In this document: in pieces, positions 34,534 to 43,476 of the stretch | How the letters are laid out: each line of letters starts with the position of its first letter | How positions within the stretch are numbered: the stretch's first letter is position 1 | Origin: Flavobacterium sp. | GTDB lineage: Bacteria; Bacteroidota; Bacteroidia; Flavobacteriales; Flavobacteriaceae | Assembly (NCBI RefSeq): GCF_027490375.1 | Contig: NZ_JAIXYH010000069.1 | Coordinates: 1-64,000, forward strand | DNA: 64,000 bases | Reading direction: 5' to 3' | Position numbers and translations under genes: made by a program | Notes under the pieces: model-generated | The model's input: only the letters and a program-made list of their open reading frames with translations | Told to the model about the DNA's origin: nothing | Database searches by the model: none

Positions 34534-36882
34534 TTACTCCTCAATTATTTTCTTTATTTTTTTGTAAATCGATTTTTCATAACTGTCGAAACTATTAAAA
34601 ATTTCCTTACTTGTGGCAATGTTGTTAGAATCATAGTAGTCAATTATTCTCTGCGGCACACCATAGTCACTTGCAATTCTTGCCTCTTCACTAAATGCGT
34701 TATACTCTAATTTAATGAGTAGTTTGTCAATGCCATTTACCTCTTCAAAATTAATGCCGTACGTATAAGAGAACCAAAACTTATACATCAAATTAAAAAC
34801 ACCTAAAAACTTTACCAACTGATATTTATAAGTGTTAAATATTAGTGTTGATGTCTTTCTCATTGCAGTATTCACTGCATTTTTATTTCCGGCGCTTCTT
34901 TCTGAATGCAAGTAAAACCGATAAACACCCTGAAATCCATATTTTACATAACTATTTAATGAAGCATACAAAATAGAGTATGAATTTGGAGAATAATTGT
35001 CTTTAAATTTATTTTCAATTAAAGCTCTTAGATTTTCATTTTCTACAAATTCAAATATCAGGTCTAATATTACTTGGAAACCATCTTTATCAATACTAAG
35101 GTTAGGAGAGTTCAATCTCGAAATTAGTCTTCTGATTCGCACATGATAAACCTGTGGGAGGCCTCTAATTTTATCAAACATTTTAACTTTATCACGCCTA
35201 CTTATTACTTTGAATTGAGAAATAATCTCGTCTGGAATGCCTCTTTCAATTTGAAGTGCCTTTATTTCTTCTAAACGCTGTTTGCTTCTGTCATCTAAAA
35301 ATTGTGGTGGGGTCATTTCATCATCAATTTCTTTTCTGTTGTCAGAATTTTGATAATTTGTATGTTCAATTTGGTTGCCTGTTTTATTAATAACATCTAA
35401 GAATTCCTTGTCCAAAGAAATTACTCGACCTTTATAATGTTCCATAAATCGACCTGCTCTACCTGCAATATTTTTTGCATCAAATGTTAATAATGGTTTC
35501 CCATTTTTTCCTGCTCCTTTCTCGCTTTTGTAAACAATCATATTTTTTGCGGTGGTATTTACACCTTCGGTAATAGTAGTAGTGGAGGTTAGAATGTTAA
35601 TTCCTGATTGAGGAGTATTAAAAAGGTTAACTATTTCCTTTTGGATATATTTTGGAACTACTCCGTGATGAACACCAATTCCTTTTTCAAGAGATTTTAT
35701 TACAACCCAATCATTATCATATCTACTTTTCAAGTGTTCCAAAAAAGATGAAAAATAATTTGAGTCTATATTTACTCTTTCATATTCTGTTGCTACTTTT
35801 TCAGCATTTGCTTGTGTGTTGCAATAAACTATTACGTTTTCATCTTTTAGAAGAAGTCGATTAATAATTTCTTGTATTCTGGCCTTTTTAGTTGTTTTTC
35901 TACTAAAGTCAAATTCAATTCCATCAATGTTTATTTTCCCCTTTTCTGATTCAATTTCATTTTTACTGACCTTGACTATTTCGTATTGGTTTCTTAAAAG
36001 TTTAGTAATCTGAAAGTCAGACAAGAATAAGTCAAAAGAAGGATTGTAATTTGGGGATTCTGGCTCAAAAATTTCAATATATGGCCCCGCTAATAGCAAG
36101 TCTACATCTAAGAATCTTGACATTCCATAAAATATTGCCATTCTGTATGCAACATCTCTTTCGTTCTCTTTTGCCTCATTGTCAATTATATAACCGTTAT
36201 CTATCTTATAAACTTCATCAACAAATATAAAATCAAGTGTTATGTTAAAATTCGGTTTGTCTAGAAATGATAGAAATCTTTCTGGTGTAAAAATGAAAAT
36301 ATTTGTCTCGCCATAATCATTGTCTATATCACTAAGAGTATGGATTTTATATTCTATTGGAAACTTTATTTTTCCCTCTTTGATTTTAGATAAATTCTCG
36401 GTCAACAAGGCTATACTAGGGAAAATGAGTGCAATATTTTTATACTGCATTTTCTTTATTACCTCATAAACTAGGTGTGTCTTGCCAAATGAAGTTGAAG
36501 CAGAAAGGAAAAATCTATTTTTTTGACCTTCAAAAAATAGATTAAGAATTTCCATTTGATACTGATGAAGTTTTGAGTTGTCATCTGTATATAATGAACA
36601 TTCATACAACAAAGAGGAAAGTGTATTCAAACCAATATTCTCGTCATCTATAGATGAGTTGTATGCAGCATTGAATTTGTCAAGTATATCGTAGTAATGC
36701 GGAACCCCTGCTTTATTTGATAAATAAAGTAAAAACCGTTTGTCTGAATCATCAAGCTCTTCATCTTTGATAAAATCAAAAAAGTCACAAACTTTGTCAA
36801 GCAAATCGTGAGAAGCCAAATTTCCGTTATTGAAGGAGTTTAAAGCCTTTACAACATCAAGGGTTCTTTCTTGTCTATCCAT
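34534..36882 (-). CDS. hamB: Hachiman defence helicase HamB
   Basis: HamB is the superfamily 2 helicase of the Hachiman anti-phage system, which holds the nuclease HamA in check until DNA damage or phage replication activates it. The 782 residues show Walker A SASTSFGKTHL (about 127-137), Walker B FVDEVYKI (DEVY at 222-225), SSTTTITEGVNT-like motif V sequence and motif VI KNIAGRAGRFMEHYKGR. A long C-terminal region follows. Its start overlaps the hamA end by 34 bases. The assignment rests on the helicase motifs together with the DUF1837 partner; either gene alone would be less specific. Confidence 0.85.
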   Translation of the reverse strand: MDRQERTLDVVKALNSFNNGNLASHDLLDKVCDFFDFIKDEELDDSDKRFLLYLSNKAGVPHYYDILDKFNAAYNSSIDDENIGLNTLSSLLYECSLYTDDNSKLHQYQMEILNLFFEGQKNRFFLSASTSFGKTHLVYEVIKKMQYKNIALIFPSIALLTENLSKIKEGKIKFPIEYKIHTLSDIDNDYGETNIFIFTPERFLSFLDKPNFNITLDFIFVDEVYKIDNGYIIDNEAKENERDVAYRMAIFYGMSRFLDVDLLLAGPYIEIFEPESPNYNPSFDLFLSDFQITKLLRNQYEIVKVSKNEIESEKGKINIDGIEFDFSRKTTKKARIQEIINRLLLKDENVIVYCNTQANAEKVATEYERVNIDSNYFSSFLEHLKSRYDNDWVVIKSLEKGIGVHHGVVPKYIQKEIVNLFNTPQSGINILTSTTTITEGVNTTAKNMIVYKSEKGAGKNGKPLLTFDAKNIAGRAGRFMEHYKGRVISLDKEFLDVINKTGNQIEHTNYQNSDNRKEIDDEMTPPQFLDDRSKQRLEEIKALQIERGIPDEIISQFKVISRRDKVKMFDKIRGLPQVYHVRIRRLISRLNSPNLSIDKDGFQVILDLIFEFVENENLRALIENKFKDNYSPNSYSILYASLNSYVKYGFQGVYRFYLHSERSAGNKNAVNTAMRKTSTLIFNTYKYQLVKFLGVFNLMYKFWFSYTYGINFEEVNGIDKLLIKLEYNAFSEEARIASDYGVPQRIIDYYDSNNIATSKEIFNSFDSYEKSIYKKIKKIIEE

Positions 36883-37760
36883 TCAATAATTGTTTCTTTA
36901 GATTTTTTTACATCTTCAATTGGCATAAGAATGAAAAATATAGAATATTCAATGCTAATATTATCAAATTTCAAATGGCTGTAATTATCATTTATATGCT
37001 TAATCGCAGCTCTAATTGTCTCATTATAGTCGTTCTCAACGGTATTGAAAGTAACCAAAACAGGATAAACCAATTTAATTTGATTATCTCTTAATTCATC
37101 TTCTAATGATTCAATTATGCATTTATCCCATTTGTCGAGAATCTCAAATAACTTGGATTCTTTGTCAATTATATTTCCTTTCTTCTGTAGTATTGTTGTG
37201 AAATTAGTGTTCACTAAATAATCATCAGAGATAGCCTTCTCAATATTAATGAACACTTTGTCGATTGCGGCTATGCCATCTTCATAAAATTTGGTTTCGC
37301 CAAACCACAATTCGATTTCATTTCCTCTTTGTATTAATTGAAAAGAATCATAACCTGTCACTTCTGACTTTTTCTGGATATCATAAAAGTATCCACGAGA
37401 TACTAAAGTATTTGCATTATATAATTGATGAAGAACTGCGTAAAGCAAAGATTCGCCATATATACCTAATCGTCTTTTTGCAAGGTCTGATGCAGAATGG
37501 TTGTACTTGAACTTAGTATTAAACGCTTTTACGAACATTTTTTGATGGTCACCATCCAAAAGTTGAAACTCATCATACGCATAGTAAAGAATACTTTCAT
37601 AAATAATCCTGTTCAAATCTTCTGAATTTCCGCATTTGTAACAGTCATCATTTAAATCTTTATGTGTGATGCAGGTCTTATCGATTCCTAGATCTAAGTT
37701 AGACAACCTATATTCTAAGATGATTGTGTTGTTTATTAGTTGTCTTAAACTATCCTTCAT
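36849..37760 (-). CDS. hamA: Hachiman defence nuclease HamA (DUF1837)
   Basis: HamA is the effector of Hachiman, a PD-(D/E)xK-type nuclease (DUF1837). The 303 residues contain the conserved run LGIYGESLLYAVLHQL (Glu103), TGYDSFQLI (Asp138) and ELWFGETKFYEDG (Glu155, Lys157). Together these make a plausible active site. It is the first gene of the pair. A 10-bp inverted repeat lies 17 bases upstream of the start. Cys30, Cys40 and Cys43 near the N-terminus (TCITHKDLNDDCYKC) could bind metal. The protein looks full length. Confidence 0.85.
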   Translation of the reverse strand: MKDSLRQLINNTIILEYRLSNLDLGIDKTCITHKDLNDDCYKCGNSEDLNRIIYESILYYAYDEFQLLDGDHQKMFVKAFNTKFKYNHSASDLAKRRLGIYGESLLYAVLHQLYNANTLVSRGYFYDIQKKSEVTGYDSFQLIQRGNEIELWFGETKFYEDGIAAIDKVFINIEKAISDDYLVNTNFTTILQKKGNIIDKESKLFEILDKWDKCIIESLEDELRDNQIKLVYPVLVTFNTVENDYNETIRAAIKHINDNYSHLKFDNISIEYSIFFILMPIEDVKKSKETIIEWIDKKEPLML

Positions 37761-37777
37761 TCACTTCATTTGTTATA

Positions 37778-37817
37778 CGATTGTTGACTTTAAAGCTTAC
37801 TGCTAACTCAACAATCG
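37778..37817 (-). promoter_or_regulatory. Inverted repeat upstream of hamA
   Basis: CGATTGTTGA (37778-37787) and TCAACAATCG (37808-37817) are perfect 10-bp arms separated by 20 bases, 17 bases before the hamA ATG. It could be an operator, or an end of a cassette-like element (it contains GTTAGCAGTAAGC on the minus strand). Confidence 0.45.
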
Positions 37818-38024
37818 GTAAAGTCTCCACTCTCTTTCCAATTTTTACAAAAAACAAACATAAATTATTTATTAACAGTACGTTACATTAATAAATCTAT
37901 GCGCATTTTGTCTATGCTAAATCGGGCACTTGTTTCGCCTCTTGCGCTACTAATTAAATTTGTACATCGCTAAATTACGGGATTCCCACTTCCCAAAACT
38001 ACCTACTTATAGGTATTTTTTCAC

Positions 38025-38182
38025 GAATTTTTGGTAACGTATTTCCTAGCCCGGATGGTAGCGGCAGCCCGTAAGAAAAATACGGTATTGTGAAACGGTT
38101 GGAGCGTGGTGACCCAAGAAACCGCGCGCAAACCGATTGAACAAACCGGATTTTTTGCGGACTATAGCGAACAGCCGGATTA
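38025..38182 (+). repeat. Flavobacterial CCTAGCCC-type intergenic repeat
   Basis: Plus-strand copy of the element at 14911-15075: GTAACGTATTTCCTAGCCCGG, TAGCGGCAGCCCG, and the end GCGGACTATAGCGAACAGCC followed by GGATTAGC. It lies between the EamA gene end and the Hachiman locus. 37820-38024 holds nothing else recognisable. Confidence 0.75.
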
Positions 38183-39064
38183 GCTACTTACGGTTGTTCT
38201 TGATTTGATGTAGCCGTTTAGCAATACCGTGGCCAAAATTACCGCGGCGCCCACGTAAAAACCGAGACTCATTTGCTCGCTGTCGCCTAAAATAAAGTAC
38301 GCTAAAAAAATGCCGTAAACCGGTTCCAAATTAGTGGTTAACATAACCGTGTACGGCGAGAGCTTTTTCATGATGTCGACCGAAGCCGTAAACGCATAAG
38401 CCGTGCAAATACTCGCCAAAATCAGCAAGTAAAACCAATCGCTGCCGGAAAGTTGAAGTAATTCGGCGGTAACTTCGCCCGTTGCCAACAAGTACACACT
38501 CACAGCTAGAAATCCGGCGAAAAATTCGTACACCGTTAAAATAGAAGCGGGATTGTTGCGCGTTAATTTTCCGTTACACAAGGTAAATAAAACGCCCATA
38601 ATTAACGAAAACAGCGCACAAACAGCACCTTCGAGATACTGCACCTCGACTTGTATGATAAAACTGAGTCCGGCAACGATTATCAATCCAAAAAATACTT
38701 CGTACCACAGCATTTTACGCTTGAAAAAGAAGGGCTCGAGCAAAGCCGCAAAGAACGAACCCGTTGAAAATACCGCTAAGGTGATCGAAACATTCGAGAT
38801 TTTAATGGCTTTGAAAAAGAAAATCCAATGTAAAGCAATTAGCAAACCTACGCCTGCCGTTTTGAGTAACAGCGCTCGAGAAATGGCCAAATTTACCTTC
38901 TGACTGCGTTGCCACAAATACAAAAAAACCGTAGCTAAACCCATGCGAAACCACACCAAACGGTATTCTTGTATGCTGATTAAATCGCCCAAAACAGCGG
39001 TAAAACCCCATATAAAAACGATGAGGTGCATTTTGAGATGTGCGCCGGTTTTATCGTTTAGCAT
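38180..39064 (-). CDS. EamA/DMT-superfamily transporter
   Basis: This 294-residue inner-membrane protein has about ten membrane segments in two EamA repeats. LIVFIWGFTAVLGDLISIQE opens the first, with the typical WGF motif. FFAALLEPFFFKR and VMLTTNLEPVYGIFLAYFIL carry the EP motif that closes each repeat. Relatives export amino acids or other small molecules. Its start overlaps the LptF/G-family gene end by 14 bases, so the two are probably translated together. The substrate is unknown. Confidence 0.9.
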   Translation of the reverse strand: MLNDKTGAHLKMHLIVFIWGFTAVLGDLISIQEYRLVWFRMGLATVFLYLWQRSQKVNLAISRALLLKTAGVGLLIALHWIFFFKAIKISNVSITLAVFSTGSFFAALLEPFFFKRKMLWYEVFFGLIIVAGLSFIIQVEVQYLEGAVCALFSLIMGVLFTLCNGKLTRNNPASILTVYEFFAGFLAVSVYLLATGEVTAELLQLSGSDWFYLLILASICTAYAFTASVDIMKKLSPYTVMLTTNLEPVYGIFLAYFILGDSEQMSLGFYVGAAVILATVLLNGYIKSRTTVSS

Positions 39065-40148
39065 TGCGAAGCAGGTAAATCGCTAAAGTACCGAAAAGTA
39101 CGTTTGGTGTCCACACGGCCAACAAAGGCGGAATACTCGATTTTTCGGCCAAAACTCCAAAAATTTTATCGAAGAAGATATACGTAAATGCCAAAGCTAT
39201 ACCGATAGCCAAGTTAATTCCCATACCGCCGCGACGTTTCATAGACGAAACCGCCACCGCAATTATGGTTAGTATAAACGCCGAAACCGGAATACTGAAT
39301 TTCTTGTAATACACCACCAAATACGAACTAATGTTACTCGAACCGCGGTTACGCTCCTTGTCGATAAAACTGCTCAACTCGTGTAAACTCAAGGTTTCAG
39401 CCACGTAAACGGTGGGCGTTAAATCTTCTAAATCGAACTGAAAAATCGTATCCATTTTTGGTTTCGACTCTAATTTATCCGACAGCGGTCCGATGGTGCG
39501 CTTTTTGTACCCGTACAGCGAAAAATTCTTCTTAATCGGATTGTATTTAATTCGATCGGCATTGATTTTAAACACCATTTTGTTATTGGCATCGAACTTC
39601 TCGTACGAAAAGTTGAACGCCATTTTGGCATCGTGATTAAAGGTACCTACGTGAATGAAATCGGTTTTATTAACTTGTCGGAATACGTTGCTGTTTTTCC
39701 GAATTTGCGCTTTTCCACTACTGCCTTTCAGATAGTTATACCGGAAATTATTAAAACCTTCGCTGGCTTTTGGAACGATAAAAATTCCCATCAGCAGCGA
39801 AAACAAAGAAACGATGGTGGCACCAAAAATGTAGGGTCGTAAAAATCGGGTAAACGATATTCCGCTGCTCAGTATGGCAATGATTTCGGTGTTGTTAGCC
39901 AACTTCGAGGTAAACCAAATTACGGAAAGGAACAGGAAAATCGGGAAAAGTAGGTTGGCGAAATAAATTGTAAAATCGAGGTAATAGAGTGCAATTTTAC
40001 CGAAAGGTATTTTGTTTTCCATCATTCGATTGACCTTTTCGGCAACGTCGATCGTAATTCCGATGGGAATAAAAAGCATCAGCATCACCGAAAAGGTAGC
40101 TAAATACCGGTTCAGGATGTACTTATCGATTATCGTTAACTTCCCCAT
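39051..40148 (-). CDS. LptF/LptG-family permease of LPS export
   Basis: LptF/LptG with LptB drive lipopolysaccharide from the inner membrane to the Lpt bridge. The start MGKLTIIDKYILNRYLATF at 40148 is preferred over a Met 15 bases upstream. The 365 residues have the expected three N-terminal membrane segments (FSVMLMLFIPIGITIDVAEK, then ALYYLDFTIYFANLLFPIFL). A beta-jellyroll periplasmic domain (about 160-265) and three C-terminal segments (GINLAIGIALAFTYIFFDKI, PPLLAVWTPNVLFGTLAIYL) follow. tgt lies 16 bases upstream in the same operon, an arrangement common in Bacteroidota. Confidence 0.93.
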   Translation of the reverse strand: MGKLTIIDKYILNRYLATFSVMLMLFIPIGITIDVAEKVNRMMENKIPFGKIALYYLDFTIYFANLLFPIFLFLSVIWFTSKLANNTEIIAILSSGISFTRFLRPYIFGATIVSLFSLLMGIFIVPKASEGFNNFRYNYLKGSSGKAQIRKNSNVFRQVNKTDFIHVGTFNHDAKMAFNFSYEKFDANNKMVFKINADRIKYNPIKKNFSLYGYKKRTIGPLSDKLESKPKMDTIFQFDLEDLTPTVYVAETLSLHELSSFIDKERNRGSSNISSYLVVYYKKFSIPVSAFILTIIAVAVSSMKRRGGMGINLAIGIALAFTYIFFDKIFGVLAEKSSIPPLLAVWTPNVLFGTLAIYLLRNAKR

Positions 40149-40164
40149 CTTTAGTTTTTGCATA

Positions 40165-41295
40165 TTACAAACGCTGGTTCATTTGTTTTACCATCTTATT
40201 TTTCCATTCGGCGAAAGTGCCTGCAAGAATTTGTTTGCGTGCTTCGCGCACCAACCACATGTAAAACCCAAGGTTGTGAATGGTTGCAATTTGTTTGCCG
40301 AGATACTCGTTTGCTGCAAATAAATGGCGCAAATACGCTTTCGAATATTCGTGATCTACAAAGGTTGTTCCGTTTTCATCTAAAGGTGAAAAATCGGCTT
40401 CCCACTTTTTATTCTTGATGTTAATTGTGCCGTTTGCGGTAAACAACATGCCGTTACGGGCATTTCGCGTAGGCATCACACAGTCGAACATATCTATTCC
40501 CAACGCAATATTCTCCAAAATATTGATTGGCGTACCTACTCCCATCAAGTAACGCGGTTTATCTTGTGGCAGAATCTCAGTTACGACCTCGGTCATTGCG
40601 TACATTTCTTCGGCAGGTTCACCCACAGATAAGCCTCCGATGGCGTTACCTACTTGGTTGGAATTTGCTATGTATTCGGCTGATTGTCGGCGTAAATCCT
40701 TGTACGTACTTCCTTGAACAATCGGAAAAAATGCTTGCGAATAGCCGTATTTGTAGGGAACTTTTTCTAAATGAGCGATACAGCGATCGAGCCAGCGGTG
40801 TGTCATGTGCATGGAACGCTGTGCGTAGCGGTAATCGCACGGATACGGTGTACATTCGTCGAACGCCATGATGATATCGGCTCCGATGGTGCGCTGGATT
40901 TCCATCACATTTTCGGGTGTGAAGAAGTGATACGAACCATCGATATGCGACTTAAACTTAACGCCTTCTTCTTTTATTTTTCGATTGGCCGAAAGCGAAT
41001 ATACTTGATAACCGCCCGAATCGGTAAGTATGTTTCGGTCCCAATTCATGAACTTATGCAAACCTCCTGCCCGCTCTAAAATATCGAGCTGCGGACGCAA
41101 ATACAGGTGATACGTATTTCCGAGGATGATGTCTGGATTAATTTCTTCGCGCAATTCGCGTTGGTGAACGCCTTTGACCGAAGCCACGGTTCCGACCGGC
41201 ATAAAAATGGGCGTTTCGATGATTCCGTGATCTGTAGTAATTTTTCCGGCGCGCGCACGCGAATGCGGGTCGGTATGTAGCAGATTAAATTCCAT
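40165..41295 (-). CDS. tgt: Queuine tRNA-ribosyltransferase
   Basis: Tgt swaps guanine 34 of tRNAs with GUN anticodons for the queuosine precursor. The start MEFNLLHTDPHSRARAGKI at 41295 gives the usual 376 residues. An earlier in-frame Met would overlap the promoter element. Key motifs are IFMPVGTVASVKGV, LTDSGGYQVYSLS (catalytic Asp), MAFDECTPYPCDY, GGLSVGEP, and MPTRNARNGMLFTANG. In this family a zinc site follows (CxCxxC...H); here I could not clearly see all Cys ligands in the C-terminal part (TFVDHEYSKAYLRHLFAANE), which may be altered. Confidence 0.95.
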   Translation of the reverse strand: MEFNLLHTDPHSRARAGKITTDHGIIETPIFMPVGTVASVKGVHQRELREEINPDIILGNTYHLYLRPQLDILERAGGLHKFMNWDRNILTDSGGYQVYSLSANRKIKEEGVKFKSHIDGSYHFFTPENVMEIQRTIGADIIMAFDECTPYPCDYRYAQRSMHMTHRWLDRCIAHLEKVPYKYGYSQAFFPIVQGSTYKDLRRQSAEYIANSNQVGNAIGGLSVGEPAEEMYAMTEVVTEILPQDKPRYLMGVGTPINILENIALGIDMFDCVMPTRNARNGMLFTANGTINIKNKKWEADFSPLDENGTTFVDHEYSKAYLRHLFAANEYLGKQIATIHNLGFYMWLVREARKQILAGTFAEWKNKMVKQMNQRL

Positions 41296-41312
41296 AGTAT
41301 TTTTAACGGCTG

Positions 41313-41320
41313 CAAAGATA
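41313..41320 (-). promoter_or_regulatory. -7 promoter element for tgt
   Basis: Minus-strand TATCTTTG matches the TAnnTTTG consensus and lies 17 bases before the chosen tgt start. It overlaps the 5' extension that a Met at 41325 would need, which supports the shorter protein. Confidence 0.5.
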
Positions 41321-41509
41321 CACAAAGCCTCGGCATCGTCAGCATTTGTACCTGATCGCTAAACCACTTTTAATTTTCGTGTGAATTAATGTCTTTCAAC
41401 AGTTTGCAAATTCTTAGACTTATGAAACAAAATCAATTTCCGAATACGCATGAATACTCTGTACAACCAGCTCTTTAAAAAATGTCTTGCTTCGGTTTAT
41501 TTTAAATAA

Positions 41510-41593
41510 TTGGCGTAAATAAGTCTATTTATAGAAATTGGCTTAAATAAACCTATTTTTAAAAATAGGCGTAAATAAACCTATTTTTTTTGT
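41510..41593 (+). repeat. Three 28-bp tandem repeats (iteron-like operator array)
   Basis: Three consecutive 28-bp units (41510-41537, 41538-41565, 41566-41593) share the core GGCGTAAATAAACCTATTT, with a few changes. Units two and three together also contain the inverted pair AAAAATAGG / CCTATTTTT. The array ends exactly at the -7 element of the SatD-like gene. It is likely an operator bound by a dimeric regulator. Confidence 0.8.
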
Positions 41594-41600
41594 ATTTTTG
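41593..41600 (+). promoter_or_regulatory. -7 promoter element for the SatD-like operon
   Basis: TATTTTTG fits TAnnTTTG and abuts the three 28-bp repeats, 12 bases before the first Met codon. Repressor or activator binding to the repeats would cover the -33 region. Confidence 0.5.
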
Positions 41601-41612
41601 ATGAAATAATAC

Positions 41613-42224
41613 TTGGATATGTATGCAGTGATCACAGGCGATATTATTGCTTCAAGAAGTGTAGAACCAAACCGTTGGCAACTTTTGCTTGAGAAATTTC
41701 TACAGGAAAATGCCGAACCCGCTCACGATTACGCTATTTCGCGAGGCGACAGTTTTCAAATTCAGGTTGTGGCTTCTAGCTGTTTGGAAGTGGCCATACA
41801 ACTTTCGGCTTTGCTGAGCGCCGAATCGGGCGTTGGTGTTCGTATGGGAATTGGCATTGGAATAACGGAATTGTCGGAAAAATCTATTTCAATGAAAATG
41901 AGTGATGCGCATATTTTTTCTGGTAAAGCATTCGACATGCTCAAAAACGACCGCCTTCGCATCAAAACTAAAAACCAAGAATTCGATGAAACGCTAAACG
42001 TAATTTGTAGCTTTATCGGAATTTTGATAAAAAACTGGAAACCCGCAACGGCTGCAACGATTTATCACGCTTTGAAACGAAACGACTTATCGCAAAAAGC
42101 CTTGTCGGCACTGCTGCAAAAACACGAAACCAGTGTTTCAAAAGCATTAAAACGCGGCGGATTTCACGAAATAGAACAAGCCATTAACTTGTTTAAAAAA
42201 ATGCTCGAAACATGCTCGATTTAG
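41613..42224 (+). CDS. SatD-family protein with C-terminal HTH-like region
   Basis: 203 residues starting MDMYAVITGDIIASRSV, the typical SatD-family opening, then YAISRGDSFQIQVVASSCLE and GVRMGIGIGIT. The fold resembles nucleotide-cyclase or GGDEF-like domains, though no catalytic motif is certain. The last 55 residues (DLSQKALSALLQKHETSVSK, ALKRGGFHEIEQAINLF) look like a helix-turn-helix. A DNA-binding role at the 28-bp repeats just upstream is a reasonable inference. The stop overlaps the next gene by 13 bases. A start at Met3 is possible. Confidence 0.75.
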   Translation: MDMYAVITGDIIASRSVEPNRWQLLLEKFLQENAEPAHDYAISRGDSFQIQVVASSCLEVAIQLSALLSAESGVGVRMGIGIGITELSEKSISMKMSDAHIFSGKAFDMLKNDRLRIKTKNQEFDETLNVICSFIGILIKNWKPATAATIYHALKRNDLSQKALSALLQKHETSVSKALKRGGFHEIEQAINLFKKMLETCSI

Positions 42225-42928
42225 CACTAAAAATACTGTTAGCCCATTTGTTGGGCGATTTCGTCTTGCAGTCGTCTCGGATGGCAGCAGCTATCGAAAA
42301 TCGAGTGTTAAAATCGCCCATGCTTTACCTGCACACCGGCATTCACCTGTTCTTGTTGCTGCTGTTTACGCAATTTTCAAAAAACTTAATCTTGCCGTGT
42401 ATTTTACTGGCTGCCAGTCATTTTTTAATCGATGCGTTCACAAAAACTGTATTAAAAAAACGGCTGAGCCCTATTGCTGTTTTTAGTTTCGATCAGTTGC
42501 TGCACTTTGGTGCTTTAGCGCTGTTTGTGGCCTATCATCAGACATACGAAATAGATTGGGAACGCATTTTCGGTACGAAAACCCTTTTGGCTGCAAACGC
42601 CGTTTTGGTTACTACCTTTTGTTCGGCTGTTGTGATGAAGAAATTGATGCAGTTTTTTCCGTACGAAGCGCCAAAAACGGGACTTGCAGAAGCCGGGTTT
42701 TACATTGGAATTCTGGAACGTTTGCTGATTTTCATTTTCATCACTTGCAATTTGTGGGAAGGCGTTGGCTTTTTACTTGCCGCGAAATCTATTTTCCGCT
42801 TTGGCGATTTGCGTGAAAACAAAGAAATAAAACTAACCGAATACATACTTATCGGAACGCTATTGAGCTTCACGCTTGCTATCGTAACCGCACTAATTTA
42901 TCTAAAGATCCGAGTCACACTAAATTAA
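42212..42928 (+). CDS. DUF3307-family membrane protein
   Basis: A 238-residue inner-membrane protein with about six segments. LLAHLLGDFVLQSSRMAAA at the start and HTGIHLFLLLLF, ILLAASHFLIDAFTK and LLHFGALALFVAYHQTY are the DUF3307 pattern, including the repeated H and D residues near membrane edges that could bind metal. The family has no known function. It is regularly encoded after SatD-like genes, and here the genes overlap by 13 bases. Confidence 0.85.
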   Translation: MLDLALKILLAHLLGDFVLQSSRMAAAIENRVLKSPMLYLHTGIHLFLLLLFTQFSKNLILPCILLAASHFLIDAFTKTVLKKRLSPIAVFSFDQLLHFGALALFVAYHQTYEIDWERIFGTKTLLAANAVLVTTFCSAVVMKKLMQFFPYEAPKTGLAEAGFYIGILERLLIFIFITCNLWEGVGFLLAAKSIFRFGDLRENKEIKLTEYILIGTLLSFTLAIVTALIYLKIRVTLN

Positions 42929-42934
42929 AAAGTT

Positions 42935-43465
42935 ATGCAAACCGAATTTGAATCTGCCGAAGATTTTGCTGTTGACCAACTGCGAAAATTACGCGAAATT
43001 GTTTCTAAAACACTGGAAGAAGAGCAATTAATTACCGAAAATCTGTTGCATCCACCGCGCGAATACCTGACTCAAGGACAGAAAATTTCTGATAAAGTGG
43101 CACGTTTTGGCGGCAGCTGGTCGTTTATCATCAGCTTTTTTGTTTTGCTGGTCATATGGATTTTATTCAACAGCTTGGCATTAACGTCTGAGCGCTTTGA
43201 TCCGTATCCGTTTATATTGATGAATCTCATCTTGTCGTGTATTGCTGCTTTGCAAGCGCCGATTATCATGATGAGTCAGAACCGACAAGAGGAAAAAGAT
43301 CGGCAGCGTTCTGAAAACGATTATTTAGTAAATTTGAAATCCGAACTCGAAATTAGAAGTTTGCACCAGAAAATCGACTTAATCGCCGAAGAACAACTCA
43401 AAGCGATTTACGATTTAGAAGCCAAAATACTGACGAAATTAAACGATTCTAAAATTCAAGACTAG
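42935..43465 (+). CDS. DUF1003-family membrane protein
   Basis: 176 residues. A soluble helical N-terminus (VDQLRKLREIVSKTLEEEQL) is followed by SDKVARFGGSWSFIISFFVL, LVIWILFNSLALTSERFDPY and PFILMNLILSCIAALQAPII. A dense MMSQNRQEEKDRQRSENDYL segment and a coiled-coil tail come next. This order, two membrane segments and then QNRQ...DR...ND, is diagnostic for DUF1003. The role is unknown. It lies six bases after the DUF3307 gene, likely the same operon. Confidence 0.9.
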   Translation: MQTEFESAEDFAVDQLRKLREIVSKTLEEEQLITENLLHPPREYLTQGQKISDKVARFGGSWSFIISFFVLLVIWILFNSLALTSERFDPYPFILMNLILSCIAALQAPIIMMSQNRQEEKDRQRSENDYLVNLKSELEIRSLHQKIDLIAEEQLKAIYDLEAKILTKLNDSKIQD

Positions 43466-43476
43466 CTATTCGACAC

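Noticed and set aside
41510..41593. Possible CRISPR array
   Set aside because: The 28-bp units are directly adjacent with no spacers, there are only three, no cas genes are near, and the array ends at a promoter element.
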